Of a DNA stretch of 64,000 bases, positions 22,101-33,985 are shown piece by piece. Location: NCBI GenBank assembly GCA_011316305.1, contig SAUG01000162.1:39562-103561 (forward strand), given 5' to 3'. Source of the DNA: Rusavskia elegans (taxonomy: Eukaryota; Ascomycota; Lecanoromycetes; Teloschistales; Teloschistaceae). The notes under the pieces are model-generated. The model did not search any database. It was not told the DNA's origin and saw nothing but the letters and a program-made list of their open reading frames with translations. Positions within the stretch are counted from its first letter, which is position 1, and every line of letters begins with the position of its first letter. A program made the position numbers and the translations under genes.

Positions 22101-22986
22101 GTGCCAAGCTTCGTCGCACTGGTAGCTCCAGTCGTGGCTTTTTTGACAATTGCCTTTGGGTCAAACTTTCCAGCGTACGGTTTGGGAGAAGCACCTTCAT
22201 TCACTTCTGAGGCCTCTGAAGACGGCAAGGTGACAGGAGAAGCATTCGCTTTTTTGTCCATCTCGTCGAGAAGACTGCGCGTCCCTCCTGCTGCATCTAG
22301 TTCTTCTTGCTTGCGGGTTTTTTCGGCGACTTGCTTTTGTTTCCAAGCTTCAAACTTCGCCAATCTTTCCGCTTTCTTCTCCTCTTCGGTTTGTCCTGAT
22401 GCTGTGGGTTTCTTGGGGGTCTGGAGTGCACGCCCTTGATTAATACAGTATCGGTGTATAGCAAAAGCTCTCTGACTTACTACTTCGCCCTTGGCGCCAG
22501 CCGGCCGGTGAGTCCTATCTCGACTGCCATCACGTCTTTCCCTTCGCCTAGAATCAGTAGACCCGTCCCTTCTTCGACGTGGATCTCGAGAACCATCACG
22601 CTTAGCTCGAATGTCTTTGTCCCGGCTTCTCCGACGGCTGTCCCTCCCTACGTCCCGATCTCTGGACCGTCGTCTGTCCTTCGATCGATCTCGCCGGGCG
22701 GATCTATGGTAATCCTCCTCATATCGATCTCGTGAGCGATCACGGTGGGATCTCGGATCGTGGTCTCGGTATCGACGCTAGAGAAGCAGACATTAGCAGT
22801 GTGGCAGTGATAGCGAAGCGATGTGGAACATACATCTGGACTCCTAGACCGACTTCTTCGCCGATGACTCCTCCCGTCATCCCGCCGGCTCCTATGGTGA
22901 CGGTCTCCCTCCCGACGAGAGCGTTTGGATGAAGAGTAGGAGCTGCCTACAGGAGATGGTGAGCGAGGGTCCCCGGGGCGAGCCAT
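19146..22986 (-). CDS. PRP5: Pre-mRNA-processing ATP-dependent RNA helicase PRP5 (DEAD box)
   Basis: Prp5 remodels U2 snRNP and proofreads branch-site pairing during prespliceosome assembly. Five exons: 22986-22834, 22777-22481, 22420-21997, 21939-19474 and 19420-19146, giving 1204 residues. The N-terminus is RS/RD-rich ([20 protein letters not shown]), then acidic, with the Prp5 [10 protein letters not shown] motif upstream of the helicase core. Core motifs: AKTGSGKT near residue 612, [14 protein letters not shown] near 725, SATFPRQ near 760 and [10 protein letters not shown] near 912. After the last intron the tail reads [20 protein letters not shown], normal for Prp5. The 57-bp intron at 21996-21940 is stopless and in frame, so an intron-retained form would differ by 19 residues. 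Divergent from the HMG-box gene. Confidence 0.93.
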
Positions 22987-23368
22987 GCCCACGGCCTAAT
23001 TAGTGAGTTGTACTTCAACTTTACTGCAAGGGCCAAAGCTCAGTCGACGCGGACCATCTAAGATCTCGTTACTGTACTTTGAAGCAAGCGCTATGATCTT
23101 ATCAAAGATGGCCGAGGGATTTATGTATTGGGGGTCGTGCTTTGAGTGCAGGTACTTGTATGTGTCGAAGTGGAGTTGGAGCGCAGCAAATGTGTCATAA
23201 GGCGTAGGGCTGCACTACTCATACAGCGCATGCCACTATACCCTTTAAGTTCCCAGCCATCCCATTACTCCCAAGGGACACGCGATGGAGCAGGATTGAA
23301 GGCCTGTCGCAAGACCGCTCCATTCCTCGCCTTGCTTCAATTGCCACTCACTTCCAGCTGCAGCGCTC
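22987..23368. promoter_or_regulatory. Shared divergent promoter region PRP5/HMG-box gene
   Basis: About 380 bp between two divergent start codons, with no other gene visible. Probably serves as promoter for both genes. Confidence 0.45.
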
Positions 23369-24539
23369 ATGATTGTCCAAACACATCGAGCTTTGGCTCG
23401 CCTCTTTCACTGCAGCCCTCAATGTCTCGACAAGTACGGTCTCACAGCTCTTGGCCTTAATCTCACACGCGTAGCTTTGCGACGACCCGACCTTGGACGC
23501 CATGAAGCTACAGGAATACTCAGACCCGCTCTCCAAACGCCACCCCTCTATAGGTCATATGCGACAGATGCAGTGTCAAGACCGAAAGCTCATACTGGTC
23601 GGACTACAAGTGCCCCAAGAAAGAAAACTGCCACCGCCAAAACCACCGCCCCAGCCACCGGCGTAGGGTCGGGAGCAGCAACTAGCAAGCCGGCGACGAA
23701 GAAGACGAAACCCAAAGCGAAATCCAAGTCCAAGCCCAAGCCCAGAACGAAAGCCAAGTCGTCAAAGGCACGCAAAAAGTCACCAAAGACCAAAGCTAAA
23801 CCTACAAAGAAGAAGAAGGCTTTGAAACCTGAGGAGAAGGAGCGCCTCGTCGTCAAAGAGCTCAAAGCAAAAGCTCTGTCTCCTCCCAAAAGAGTCGCAA
23901 ACTCTGCATTCGCCGTGCTCCTCGCCGAGAGACAGCGGGAGGCAAGGACATTCGAGGGTTCGGGCTCCGTTGCCAAAGAATGCAGCAAAATATACCGGTC
24001 ATTCACACCCGAACAACGAGAGGTAAATACAATTCAGCAGCCATTCAGAGTGTTACTGAAATTCTAATCCCAATAGCATTACAATCATATCGCCAACCAC
24101 AACAAGGCGTCCTATGACTCCACGTATCGGAACTGGATCCTATCACACAGCCCAATACAAATTTTGGAAGCGAATACAGCTCGTGCAGCACTCAAGAAGC
24201 GATCGAAGTCGCCCAGGTCATGGCCGAAGCTTCGAGACGAGCGGCTAGTCACAGGCTTGCGGACATCGTTCGCCAAATTCAACGCTCAGCGGCACCGTTC
24301 CGGCGATTTTGCGGGAATGAAGCTTGGTGAAGCAGCAAAGCTGATCGGTGCTGAATGGCGGGCACTGAGTGAAAATGATAAAAAAGTAAGTCTTATGGAA
24401 CTATCATGGCAAGCGGTTGCTGATATGTGGGTGTTTCTAGCCATTCCTACAGGAAGGGGAAGAAGATTTGGCGAGATACGCACAGGAAGTCAAGGCCGTG
24501 TACAACCGAGATGTCGGACGTGAAACAGTTAAAGCTTGA
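23369..24539 (+). CDS. Mitochondrial protein with two HMG boxes (Abf2/mtHMG-like)
   Basis: Three exons, 23369-24022, 24077-24385 and 24453-24539, give 349 residues. The N-terminus is Arg/Leu-rich without acids (MIVQTHRALARLFHCSPQ) and contains LYRSYATD, a typical mitochondrial cleavage context. A long Lys/Pro/Ala/Thr-rich basic linker follows, near residues 80-170. HMG box 1 runs from VANSAFAVLLAERQRE through IYRSFTPEQREHYNHIA. Box 2 runs from GLRTSFAKFNAQRHRSGDF through EWRALSENDKKEGEEDLARY. Tandem HMG boxes plus a presequence suggest mtDNA packaging, as for yeast Abf2; this is inferred from architecture. Both introns are phase 0 and fall inside the boxes. Confidence 0.85.
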
Positions 24540-25221
24540 CCTGTTTCTGTATCGCAAGCTTCTGGCGTCTACGGTGTGCAAGAGGCTGGCCTTTTAAAGA
24601 AGTTCTCGAAGTTGCTGGGGATTTAGTCCCGGCGAGCGATCCAGATACTGTATGGGGTAACCTGCTGTGGCTTTCTGCTGTTGTCTGCAAGGATTGACGA
24701 GCTTTTTCGCACGGATTATTCTGTACATATCCAGGGACCGCCATGTAAGTCTAATCGAGAGGAGCAAGTACCGACTGGCGCGAATAGCATCCAGGGATCC
24801 CACCGAAGACTCTAATCCAGCCTCTCGTCTTGCTTAGTTTCCCCCTTTCCAGCCGATATCAAACTCTACATATTATTTACCCTCAGATCTCAGACTGCAC
24901 GAGACGGGTACGAAGATCATGCCTACCAAGGGTTCCCCTGCTTAGCTGCTTCAGACGCGCTGAGCGGCTTCTTTATCCTCTTTGTTTTGCGAACCAAGGT
25001 CCGCGCTTGGGCCATCGGGTTGTGTGTTGCGCATGAACCGTTGCGTTTGAGGGAGCGTCACGCGTCCGCATATCGGCTGCTGAACAGCAGCGCTTGAATA
25101 ACGAATGCTCTGACGTCGTACATTGATGTTGTCTTTTAAGTAAGTGGTCCAGTGTTATGGTTTTCCTTTGTCGCCTGGTCTCGAGATCTCCTCTACCTTT
25201 TTCTATTCGGAGTTGTCCAAG
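24540..25221. other. Intergenic, no gene recognised
   Basis: About 680 bp between two plus-strand genes. Only short frames without similarity. Confidence 0.5.
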
Positions 25222-26217
25222 ATGTTTCCATCATTTCCAGTAGTCCTTTCTCTATTTTCTTTTTCACAATTCATTCCCCAGAGTTTGGCACTGCCAGCGA
25301 ATCCTATCACCCCCAATGCCAACCAAGATCCCAGTATACCGGTCGGTGGCCCGGATTCGAACCAGAGACAACCGATTGGTGTGATGTTCCCTTCCGTACC
25401 TTCCGGACGACTTGGGGTACGCCCACGCGACAATCTGATCTGGCCAGAGGAGAAAAGCGGGCAATATCACGTTCGGTTCAGTCATTACAAGGACCATATC
25501 AACTACTTTGAAGGCAAGGGTGTTGTGTACGTCCCTCTTTTTGCTAGCGGCATCACCCAACATCAATTGAACGCGGCTGCCGGCCACAATAGCTCGAGCG
25601 TACATTGGTCCAGGCGAAGACGTACCAAAGAGCAAGTGCAATGCAATGCCATACTGCTCGATTGCAGATTGCGCGCGCATTAGCCATCGACCGGAGCTCG
25701 CTTGGAATAGCACCGCCCTTCTACGGATCAACCCAATCCTGTGTACCCGAGTGTCTCCATGCGATTGGAAGCTGACTGACAAGTTTTTCCCTGCAGCCAG
25801 AAAGCCCTCGACGATATCGATGAATGGTTGAAAATCGCTAAAAAGGGAGGTTACACCCCTGTTGACGGTGAACATCAGTACGTTCTGGAACATCTTTTAA
25901 TCCCTTCTCCTTACACTGTTGGAACCAATCGTTCCTTGAACTCTCTGCGCATCCACGATGTTGCTCACACTCAAGTCTTTACCTCGAGTACTGACACCGC
26001 GACTATTCTTAGCTGGGTCGAAGGAAAGGCTCGAATCTCAATCACACCCGACGGATCAGGTTACCTTCTGGCCGACCTGCAAAAGTACATGAATGTTATA
26101 GCTACAATGCACTTACACTACAATGATTACTTCGAATGGCGCGGAGACCTAATAAGGACCAAGGCTTTGGGGATGGTGGTAAAGGTCGGCACATGCAGTA
26201 TGAGCAAAGACCCCTGA
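25222..26217 (+). CDS. Predicted secreted protein, function unknown
   Basis: My model joins 25222-25519, 25593-25740 and 25797-26217 into 288 residues. The start MFPSFPVVLSLFSFSQFIPQ opens a strong signal peptide ending near SLALP. Intron 1 (73 bp) resolves a frame change: upstream the frame ends in INYFEGK, downstream it reads ARAYIGPGEDVPKSKCNAMP. Intron 2 (56 bp, donor GTGTAC, branch GCTGAC) joins RINPIL to QKALDDIDEWLKIAKKGG in phase. The mature protein has few cysteines and no motif I recognise. Intron 1 is the weaker of the two predictions. A 209-residue minus-strand frame overlaps this gene and is rejected. Confidence 0.6.
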
Positions 26218-26767
26218 AGTGTCAGGACAAGAATAGGACGGGGGAACACTGACAGGATGGCGAACCAACAGGTTTTAGGCGCATACTCCGGGGAGTCGGG
26301 CGTTGGTGGTAAGAGGCGGCCAGATACACATTTGACTCCTTGTCTTTTATTCACATGAGTATATATTGGAAGGGGAGCCTGTCACATACGGAGTACACAC
26401 GAACGCATGAACAAAGATACACCCACAAGCGGTGGCTAACATCATACTCTTGGATCTATGTTTCCGATCATGTTGTTAAACACGAAGTAAATTGGCGTCC
26501 CTAACCGGTAACTGCGAAATCCCAAAGAGGAAAATCGATGTAGATCGAATCCCTGCAAACGAAAACGGTTATCGTGATTGAGCCCAACCACCCGACGACG
26601 ACTTCAAACATGATCCCCCTCTCCCGCAGTGTATCTTTCACAGTACAATCACTCTCATTAATACCCTCACCCTTTGCGCAAAGCTTGTACAGGCTACCAC
26701 CTTCGTTCATGTCTACACAAATCCATTGACGAGTACTATAACGTTCTCTATTCAAGTACCCCTGATC
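26218..26767. other. Intergenic, no gene recognised
   Basis: About 550 bp between two plus-strand genes encoding exported proteins. No conserved frame seen. Confidence 0.5.
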
Positions 26768-27502
26768 ATGCGAACCCTCCTCCTTCTCTTTCCTCTCGCC
26801 CTCCTCACCAACGCAACTCCCGACCTTGCTCCTCGCCAGGCCCAACTTTCTTTCAATGGCTCCACACTGTAATTCTCCTTTACCATCTCAACTCCCTTCC
26901 CACGCTCCCTCCACCTAACCACCTTCAGAACCTCTCCCACCGCCCTCTCCTCCGCCGAACAACAAGTAATAGCCGCCAACGTGCCCCCGTCCATCATCCC
27001 CGCCCTCGCAATCGTAATCCAATCCGCCGCCGCCTCAGCCTCCATAACCGGCAATATCAACTCCCTCGTCACCTCCGTCCTCACCGCCGCGACCCCCGCC
27101 CCCTTCCTCGAAAACATCCCCTCATCCTACCAAAGCCGACTGGGCGCGCTGGAGAGCCAAGTCAGTCGCGTAAGGGAAGAGGCGAGTCAGGCGACGGTGA
27201 AGCCGACGTTGACGAGGAATGCGACGGTGGTGTTGATTGTTACGACTATGGGCTCGACCATCACCACCAGCTATGCGGCGGAGATTATCAATGGGACCTT
27301 CACGTCTGTCATTTCGGGCATAAACAAGACCATGGCGATGACGACGGATATGGCGAGTGCGACTGCGGATGCTAGCAGTGCTGGGGGTGCAGCAGAGCCG
27401 ACGTCAACGCCTGAGGAAGGGCTGGCGGTAGCAATAAGGGTGCCGCTGGTGGCTGCGGTGATGGGGATGCTGGGATTGGTTGGGGCGGCTGTCGTGCTGT
27501 AG
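26768..27502 (+). CDS. Predicted GPI-anchored secreted protein
   Basis: Two exons, 26768-26868 and 26929-27502, give 224 residues with a consistent phase-2 junction (GSTL/TSPTALSS). The N-terminus MRTLLLLFPLALLTNATP is a signal peptide, followed by a possible Kex2-like site (APRQ). The body is Ala/Ser/Thr-rich and predicted helical (SSYQSRLGALESQVSRVREE), with several N-glycosylation sequons (NAT, NGT, NKT). The end has small residues (SSAGGAAEP) before a hydrophobic C-terminal tail (VAAVMGMLGLVGAAVVL). These are the three parts of a GPI-anchor signal. Cell-wall or plasma-membrane surface location is inferred. No catalytic domain is recognised. Confidence 0.72.
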
Positions 27503-27877
27503 GGTTGAGAACTGTGAAGAAGCTTTTTGCAAGGAGCACTGGGTCAACCAGGTCAATGGGAAAGCGCAGGAGTCGCTCATGGACAGTATATCAGGTTTCC
27601 GGATCTTATCTGATTTTTTCCCAAGAGAATACGCGATGGATTACGGTATAATGTATAGTACGGTGTAAGCTAATGAGGTAATACAGAAGAGAGATGTCGA
27701 ATAAAGTAGATTGAATTTGGACCATCCAAAACGTCTTGAAACTATATGTAGTTCAAAATGCAACCGGGGTCGCTGATCTCATGCCGGAGAATTGAGCTAT
27801 AATCTGTAGCCATGTCTCATCTCTCCACCATTCTCCCCACACAATTCCAAACTTCGTGTCAACAGAGTACTCTCAAA
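27503..27877. other. Intergenic, no gene recognised
   Basis: About 375 bp between two plus-strand genes, AT-richer than its neighbours. Presumably the GPI-protein 3' end and the DUF924 promoter and leader. Confidence 0.5.
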
Positions 27878-28642
27878 ATGCCCCCATTCACCCTACCCCC
27901 CCACCTCTTCAACCCAACCCTCTACACCCGCCTCCTAACCCTCTGGTTCTCCGACCTCCCTCTCCCCGCCTCCGCCCCTACCCCAACCCAACTCACAAAA
28001 TGGTTCAGCACCGACCCTACCTTCGACTCGCATTGCGCCGCCACCGCCCTCCCAGCCCTCCAATCGCTCTCCCCAGACAAATACCCCCTCCCACCCTTCA
28101 CAGACTCGGAGCACGACCATCAGCACTACCCTCAAATCGCAGCTCCCTTTTTAGGCCAATTCGATGGTTCAACGAGTACAGAGGATGCGGGCAAACAACA
28201 TGAAGAAGCGGCTTTGGGATTAATGCTACTGCTCGATCAAATGCCACGCAACATCTTCCGTACGCAACAATCGCTCATCTACACGCATTACGATCGGATC
28301 TCGCGCGCCGTGGCACACGCAATCTTTGCTTCCGAGCTCGACACGTGCGCTCGTTATCGTGCTTCCCCGCCGTACAGGATGTGGTTTTATTTGCCGCTCA
28401 TGCATTCTGAGGCGCTGAGCGACCATGATTTGATGGCGGGGAAGTTGAAGGATATGGAGACGTGCGTGGATGAGAAGGGGAGGGAGTATTTGGGGAGTTT
28501 GGTGGCGTTTGAGAGGAGGCATAGGGTTATTTTGGAGAGGTTTGGCAGGTATCCGCATCGGAATGGGGCGGTGGGGAGGGAGGGGACGGAGGAAGAAGGG
28601 TTGTGGTTGAGGGAAGGGGGGGATACTTTTGGGGCGGGGTGA
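27878..28642 (+). CDS. DUF924 family protein
   Basis: A 254-residue protein with the all-helical, TPR-like DUF924 fold known from bacteria and fungi. Family marks are the N-terminal TRLLTLWFSDLP with KWFSTDPTFD, then LGLMLLLDQMPRNIFR, ARYRASPPYRMWFYLPLMHS and FERRHRVILERFGRYPHRN. No intron is needed. I chose the methionine at 27878 (MPPFTLPPHLF) because upstream residues from an in-frame ATG at 27812 are not family-like, although that start cannot be excluded. The biochemical role of DUF924 is not established; conserved His, Arg and Trp residues hint at ligand binding. Confidence 0.88.
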   Translation: MPPFTLPPHLFNPTLYTRLLTLWFSDLPLPASAPTPTQLTKWFSTDPTFDSHCAATALPALQSLSPDKYPLPPFTDSEHDHQHYPQIAAPFLGQFDGSTSTEDAGKQHEEAALGLMLLLDQMPRNIFRTQQSLIYTHYDRISRAVAHAIFASELDTCARYRASPPYRMWFYLPLMHSEALSDHDLMAGKLKDMETCVDEKGREYLGSLVAFERRHRVILERFGRYPHRNGAVGREGTEEEGLWLREGGDTFGAG

Positions 28643-28901
28643 GGGTGAGGATGGTGTAGGCTTTCAAGTGAACTGTCAGATGATGTGAAGACTGGTCGTG
28701 GACTGGTTGACTTTCATATTCAGCCATGTCTGAAATCTAGCTCGATACTAGGACTGGAACTGTCAAATGAAGGCATAAATGCTTCCGGTCTGCCAACGCA
28801 AAGTCCCTTCGTCCTTCAAAGTGGGCATTCGACACCTCGATTGACACCCAAATCGAATGCCCTGCCAGCGAAGGGGGAAAGAAGGCTAGACAGCCCATGC
28901 A

Positions 28902-29251
28902 TCATTTGTTGTTCGAAGGGTTGTAGGTGGATCCACCGTTCCCATTGTTGTAGTATGTCGAGCCATTCGGGTTGCTGTAGTAGTAGCTCCCTACATAAAA
29001 GCAGGTACGTCAATCAAGTGTTGGCCCATACTTTTAATCCTACGTACCATTCGAGTTGGAGTAGTGATAGGAGTTATCGTTGGCTGGCTGGGAACCACTT
29101 GAAGAATAATCTCTGCTGCAGTAATGGTTGCCCTGAGGAGGTTAGTCTCAATTGGTTGTTGCGAGCTTTACAGCAATGGCGATGTAAATACCTGGGAATT
29201 GGTGCCAGAGCTGGTCACGTCGTAACCTTTACCGCTGTTACCGGAACTCAT
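28902..29251 (-). CDS. Small conserved Ser/Tyr/Asn-rich fungal protein
   Basis: Three tiny exons, 29251-29192, 29132-29048 and 28990-28902, separated by GT-AG introns of 59 and 57 bp, encode 77 residues. The product starts MSSGNSGKGYDVTSSGTNSQ and continues GNHYCSRDYSSSG. It ends in a repeated NSNGSYYYSNPNGSTYYNN-type stretch. I recall this small protein as widely conserved in filamentous ascomycetes without an assigned function. The even Tyr/Asn/Ser/Gly composition suggests a disordered, possibly condensate-prone protein (inference). Phase 0 and phase 1 junctions both give the expected sequence. A 202-residue plus-strand frame over the same DNA is rejected. Confidence 0.82.
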
Positions 29252-30130
29252 TGTGATATTCTAATAGGTCAAGTAGAATTTGGGTTGAGTTGAGCTGTCT
29301 TGAAAATCTATGATGTGAAGTTGTGAAAGTTGAAAGGATTTCGGTAGTGAAGAAGGCGTCTCGGTTAATTCCAAAGCTTGGTGACCCCGCATCTCCAACC
29401 AAAGTCAGATGACCAGGCCGAACAATTGATTTCCGGTTCGTGTTTGCTCCTTGCTACCGTACGAAATACCGCCAGGAAGTGATGGTAGCGGCAGAGCTCA
29501 TGGGAAAAATTGAACACGAACCACAGATGATCAAGGGTCAGTTCAGCAAAGTTGATATCTCGAGTTGGAGCTGGCAGTAAGCAGGAAGGTTGAGACACTA
29601 TCGCTTCGACAGCCGGAATGGGCATCCGATACCGCGACTGCCAGGCACAACAGATACCTTATTAGCAATGCATCAGAGGATACCTCAGGCTTAAAGTACC
29701 CAGGCTCCACGCGACTCCCGAATCTGGGAAACTTCTCGATGGCCGAGGGGCGTTATCGTCTGATTATCCGATAGGTCAATGATAGGGCGACCACGTCATG
29801 GCCAGAGACGGTAAACACGACATCACGGTTCGCACTTCCAAGGCTTCAACAATGTCGATCCATTCATCCAATGGGCTTTACCCCACGCTTGAGCTGTGAG
29901 TCTTCTCTACTATTCGTCATTTTCTGCATATCGATCTATAAGGCATCACTTCTCGGTCCGCCAGAATCTGTCATGGAACTTTTGCTCCAAGGAGGCCTCA
30001 GGTGCGATTTTGAGGCGACAGCGTGAGCATACTTGGACGGGTATGGAAACAACATTGTACGGGCTGACTGTTTGTGTAGCACAAGGTCTTTGATCACTCC
30101 GTGGCGGGTTTCTCAAGATCCATTTGGACG
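29252..30130. other. Intergenic, divergent promoter and long leader
   Basis: About 880 bp between the small Tyr/Asn-rich gene (minus) and the zinc-finger gene (plus). No further gene recognised. A long 5' leader for the transcription-factor gene is likely. Confidence 0.45.
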
Positions 30131-31901
30131 ATGACAGAACAGAACACCATGGATACTCGCACAGCCATCTTGGACACTCAAGAGCTCGAGACGAAGATGA
30201 TTGATTGGGAAAAAGAGATCAGCTCCGCAAACTTCGACTGCGACTGGGCCAGCTGTAGCAGCCATCCTTGTCACGACGAATGCTCTCAGAGCAACCACAC
30301 TTATGGCTGCGGCAGCTCCTCCTTCTGCGACGATCCCTCCGTGTGTATGAAGGAGGACTGCATCGAGGCCCCTTGCGATTCCAGCTGCCACTCCGCTTTC
30401 GAGCATTGCCCCTCAATATGTGCCAAAGATCTGGGCCCTGTGACGAGTCACCAGATGATACTCGAGAACGATGCCAATGGTCGTCAAGACTCGAGACCTT
30501 GTCCTTGGCTCTTACCCGACCAGCAATGCGACGCCATGGTTGCGACAAACGCACTCCAAAGGCACATCGAAGAACAACATATCGACCCTCAATTGACCTT
30601 GCGATGTCCCTTCGGATCATGTTCGGAGCTCGTGCAAAAGACAAGTCTGCCGAACCATCAAGCTCATCAACATCAAGCTGATACTTATATTTGCAATTCG
30701 AATGACTGTTTGGAAACGTACCCGACCTCCAACGACCTGCTTGATCATATCCAGTCAAATCATGGACAATTAGACTGCCGCATTGGAGGGTGCGAAGTCT
30801 CGACTACTGACCCAATGCAGCTCAAGCATCATATTGTTGAAGATCATCTCGACTTCTCTGCGTTCTCGTGGCCAGATGATGCTGTCTTCGATCGTCAATA
30901 CTCCTCGAAAAGTAACGATAGTTGCCTAGCACCCTCTAATTCTATGGCCGATGCTGTCAATTATCCAGCTTACCTACTGAACGGAGGGCACCATCCAACG
31001 CAGTACTACGGCTCGAACCTCCCATACCCTTCTGCATACGACGTCGACTCCACAGGCTACAACCACCAGACTGCCAATCCTCCTAGTCAACCGAATTATT
31101 ATCACCACCGCAGTTTCGCGGATCAGGTCCAGACGGCATGGCACGCATCGCAACCATCCTGTCTGATAGGGGCAAAGACAGGCAAGGACAGCCAAGCAGC
31201 AGATCAAACAAAGTCCGCCGATGTCAGTCCTGCAGCTACCACACCTTCTTCCAAAAGTGAACTGCAGACGAATGGGCATGTTTGCCAGTGGATCATGGAC
31301 TCTGATAACAACGTATTGTGCAGTCAGGCATTCGAAACAACGAAAGCGCTGCAAGAACATTTGCGCCGTCATCACTGCACACCATGTAGCGCCACACGGT
31401 CGACCCAGAAGGCTTTAGCAATTTGCAGATGGAATGGATGCAGTCGTAACGGCGAACCCTTGACTGATGTACACAAGCTCATCCGCCACGCTCTCACGCA
31501 CTCCAACTATCGAGATTACGTTTGCAGTTTCTGCGGAAAGGCATGCACCACCAAAGGTCAGTTGGTGATCCATGAGCGGGTTCACACGGGTGAAAAGCCC
31601 ATCAAGTGCGAGTTTTGCCCAAAGACAACCAGCAACGAAAGTCAGATGGGTAAGCATGACTACAATCTCTGGGTTTTCTCTGCACCTCTAATAAGCTCGG
31701 GTAGCTATTCACCGCCGTACTCATACAGGCGAGAAACCTCACCGGTGCGATATCTGCAACTTCCGTTGCGCGGACTCGACGAACCTCATCAAACACAAGA
31801 AATCGCATTTTCCGAATGCATTTCATTGCGAAGTCTGCAACAGGAGCTTCAACAGGAAGCATACGCTGGTCCGCCACATGAAGGTGCATGGAAAGAAATA
31901 G
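30131..31901 (+). CDS. C2H2 zinc-finger transcription factor, possibly Zap1/ZafA-like
   Basis: Two exons, 30131-31649 and 31705-31901, give 571 residues. The intron (donor GTAAGC) is phase 1, and removal completes a finger: [20 protein letters not shown]. The C-terminus carries an array of about five C2H2 fingers with HTGEKP linkers ([57 protein letters not shown]). Further degenerate finger-like C..C..H..H units lie upstream ([29 protein letters not shown]). The first 110 residues are unusually cysteine-rich with many CxxxC pairs and could bind metal. This layout resembles zinc-responsive activators, but the assignment to Zap1 is tentative. Start chosen at [10 protein letters not shown], the first ATG of the frame. 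Confidence 0.8.
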
Positions 31902-33985
31902 GGGTTTTTTTCTGCGAGGGAGCGAAGTGTCCTGTGATAGGATGGCTATGGGCTTGATGCATTTGACGGCGGCATATTTCGTATGGATATGGCAAAGAGC
32001 GATGATAGGAGATACCCCCGGAAGTATGAATTCATGAGAGGAGAGATGTGTTATGCAAAACCCTTCGTCTGAAGCACGTCCCTTGCCTCCGCTATTTTCT
32101 TGGTCACTATCGCCTTAAGGGGCTTACCTCGCTTATCTGGCGCTTATAGTTGGTGAGGCATGGCGCGCGCTTCCGGCGTCCAGCTTTTCACCACTCGAAA
32201 TGCCATCCTTCCGAAATACAAAATTCATGATCATTTTGACAATTATCCAACCCTGCCAAATTCCAGATCTACCATGAGGTATGTCTTCAAAACGTTCTGT
32301 CATCGAGTGGCCATATTGAATGATGATCATACACGAACAATCCAAATCCTATAGCATCATGCAGGAACACAACTTACTCTAGAATTACTCTGACTGCACC
32401 TGCTTCCACCACGAGCGCACCAAGCCGACTTGTTCAATCGAGCTGACTGTTTCTTGGAGACGTTTGTAGGGCATGTTGAAGTTCAAGAAGACAGGGGAAA
32501 TGTATCAAAGGTACGGAATATCTTTTCTCAACCGCTCCATCCAGTTCTCTCAACCTCGAATGATGACCACACGACACGGAAAGGCATTCCTCAATCCGAA
32601 TAATTAATGTCGATCTGTCTCTACAAAGTTTCAGCCTTGTCTGACATTCTTTTTGCTTACTGCATATCATCCTCCCCCAGTCCTTTGAGATCATCGCTAA
32701 CGCGTCAAGCTTTGCCTTAGGTTTGTCATCTACCACTACCCTTCGTCGAAATACCTGCTTGCCTACCCATACATGAAGAAGTCTTGAACGAACGGGCGGA
32801 CAGACTGCGTACTCGTCTACCTGGCATCGTCAAAGAGCTGGGTCGTACAACCTTCGCTCCGTGTCTGGGAAGCGAAGTACTTGTTGAGAACTCGTCAGCT
32901 GATCCGGAAATCTCATTTCGCATGATCATCCATCACGATCTGTCCGGGTACATCGAAAGCTGACCTTAGGTATCCATAGGTAATTCATCCATCCACCACA
33001 CAGTTGCTTTGGAGACAGCAAGCCATCTGCAGAATGATGAACACTATTCACACTGTTTGAACCGATTGCTCCTAAGCGGGCACGTCTGGTCATGAACGTA
33101 CCAACACTGAAAATTCTGATTTAATGAGGTATGCCTTTCCCCACCCAGCACTTCAAGGGGTGGACATGACTGACCTTCCGGGCGTCAAGCCTGACTTGCA
33201 GATGAGCTTTTGCCATTACACAATCCAACCTGTCACGTTACGACACCAAAACCCCTTACTGACCCAGGTCTGCGATCAGGTAAACGCAGCTTTCAATCGA
33301 TTGACCCGTGACAGAATTGAATCCGGTGAGTGCTGAACCCTGTGCTTAGCCCTCACGTTCCGAGATGATGAACCCAAATATTCGCTGTGTTCTTTCGGAG
33401 AGAATTTCTCGTTGAAGACAACAATATTTCACTTTGGAGACCTGATCCCGCAATACCATATAGTGCTCCCCTGTAATCCTTAACTATACAGTCGCTGATG
33501 TTTTTCAATAGCTTCCAAAACAAGAGCCATACAATATTTCATCATTAGGGCTCTTCGAGCAACGTATGTAGACTCGAGGATCTACTACCATAAGTTGTAG
33601 CTAGTACAATAATTCAATTTCATGAATCAGTGTCTTTGTTCTTCGTGACACTCCATCACCCACTGCACTGATGACCGATACTAAGGCACGATCTCAATCC
33701 CTCATACCCTATTGCAACGAATTCTACGCCAATCGTGAGGCGTTTCGTTATTATTAGGGTCAACGTCCACGAGCGAGGAGACTTCCTGATGCCACTTTCC
33801 AGCATATAGTTCGCTTCTCGCAAACTTCACCATTCTCTATTCGCCCACCCGCTTCCATAATCCTCTTTCGTTCTCCGAACGAGACCTCCAGATGCCAATG
33901 ATATCCACAGTGCCATCAACGTCCACATGCCCAGCACCGCTGGCCCTAAAAGCCTTACCCACAATTCCGCACCCCAAATCCCTCA
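31902..33985. other. Intergenic, no gene recognised
   Basis: About 2.1 kb between the zinc-finger gene and the 3' end of VPS37. Frames are short and in unrelated registers. I see no tRNA, no repeat family and no transposon signature. Confidence 0.5.

Noticed and set aside
25350..25375. Minus-strand GGTTCGAATCC box-B-like sequence
   Set aside because: No acceptor stem, D arm or box A at the right distance; it lies in a coding exon.
25264..25893. 209-residue minus-strand open frame
   Set aside because: It lies entirely over the plus-strand secreted gene, has no domain or leader, and the plus-strand exons join in phase with a signal peptide.
26674..27375. 233-residue plus-strand open frame rich in Arg/His/Pro
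   Set aside because: It is an out-of-register shadow of the GPI-anchored-like gene; composition is typical of a wrong-frame read.
28685..29293. 202-residue plus-strand open frame
   Set aside because: Antisense to the three-exon Tyr/Asn-rich gene, whose spliced product matches a conserved small protein.
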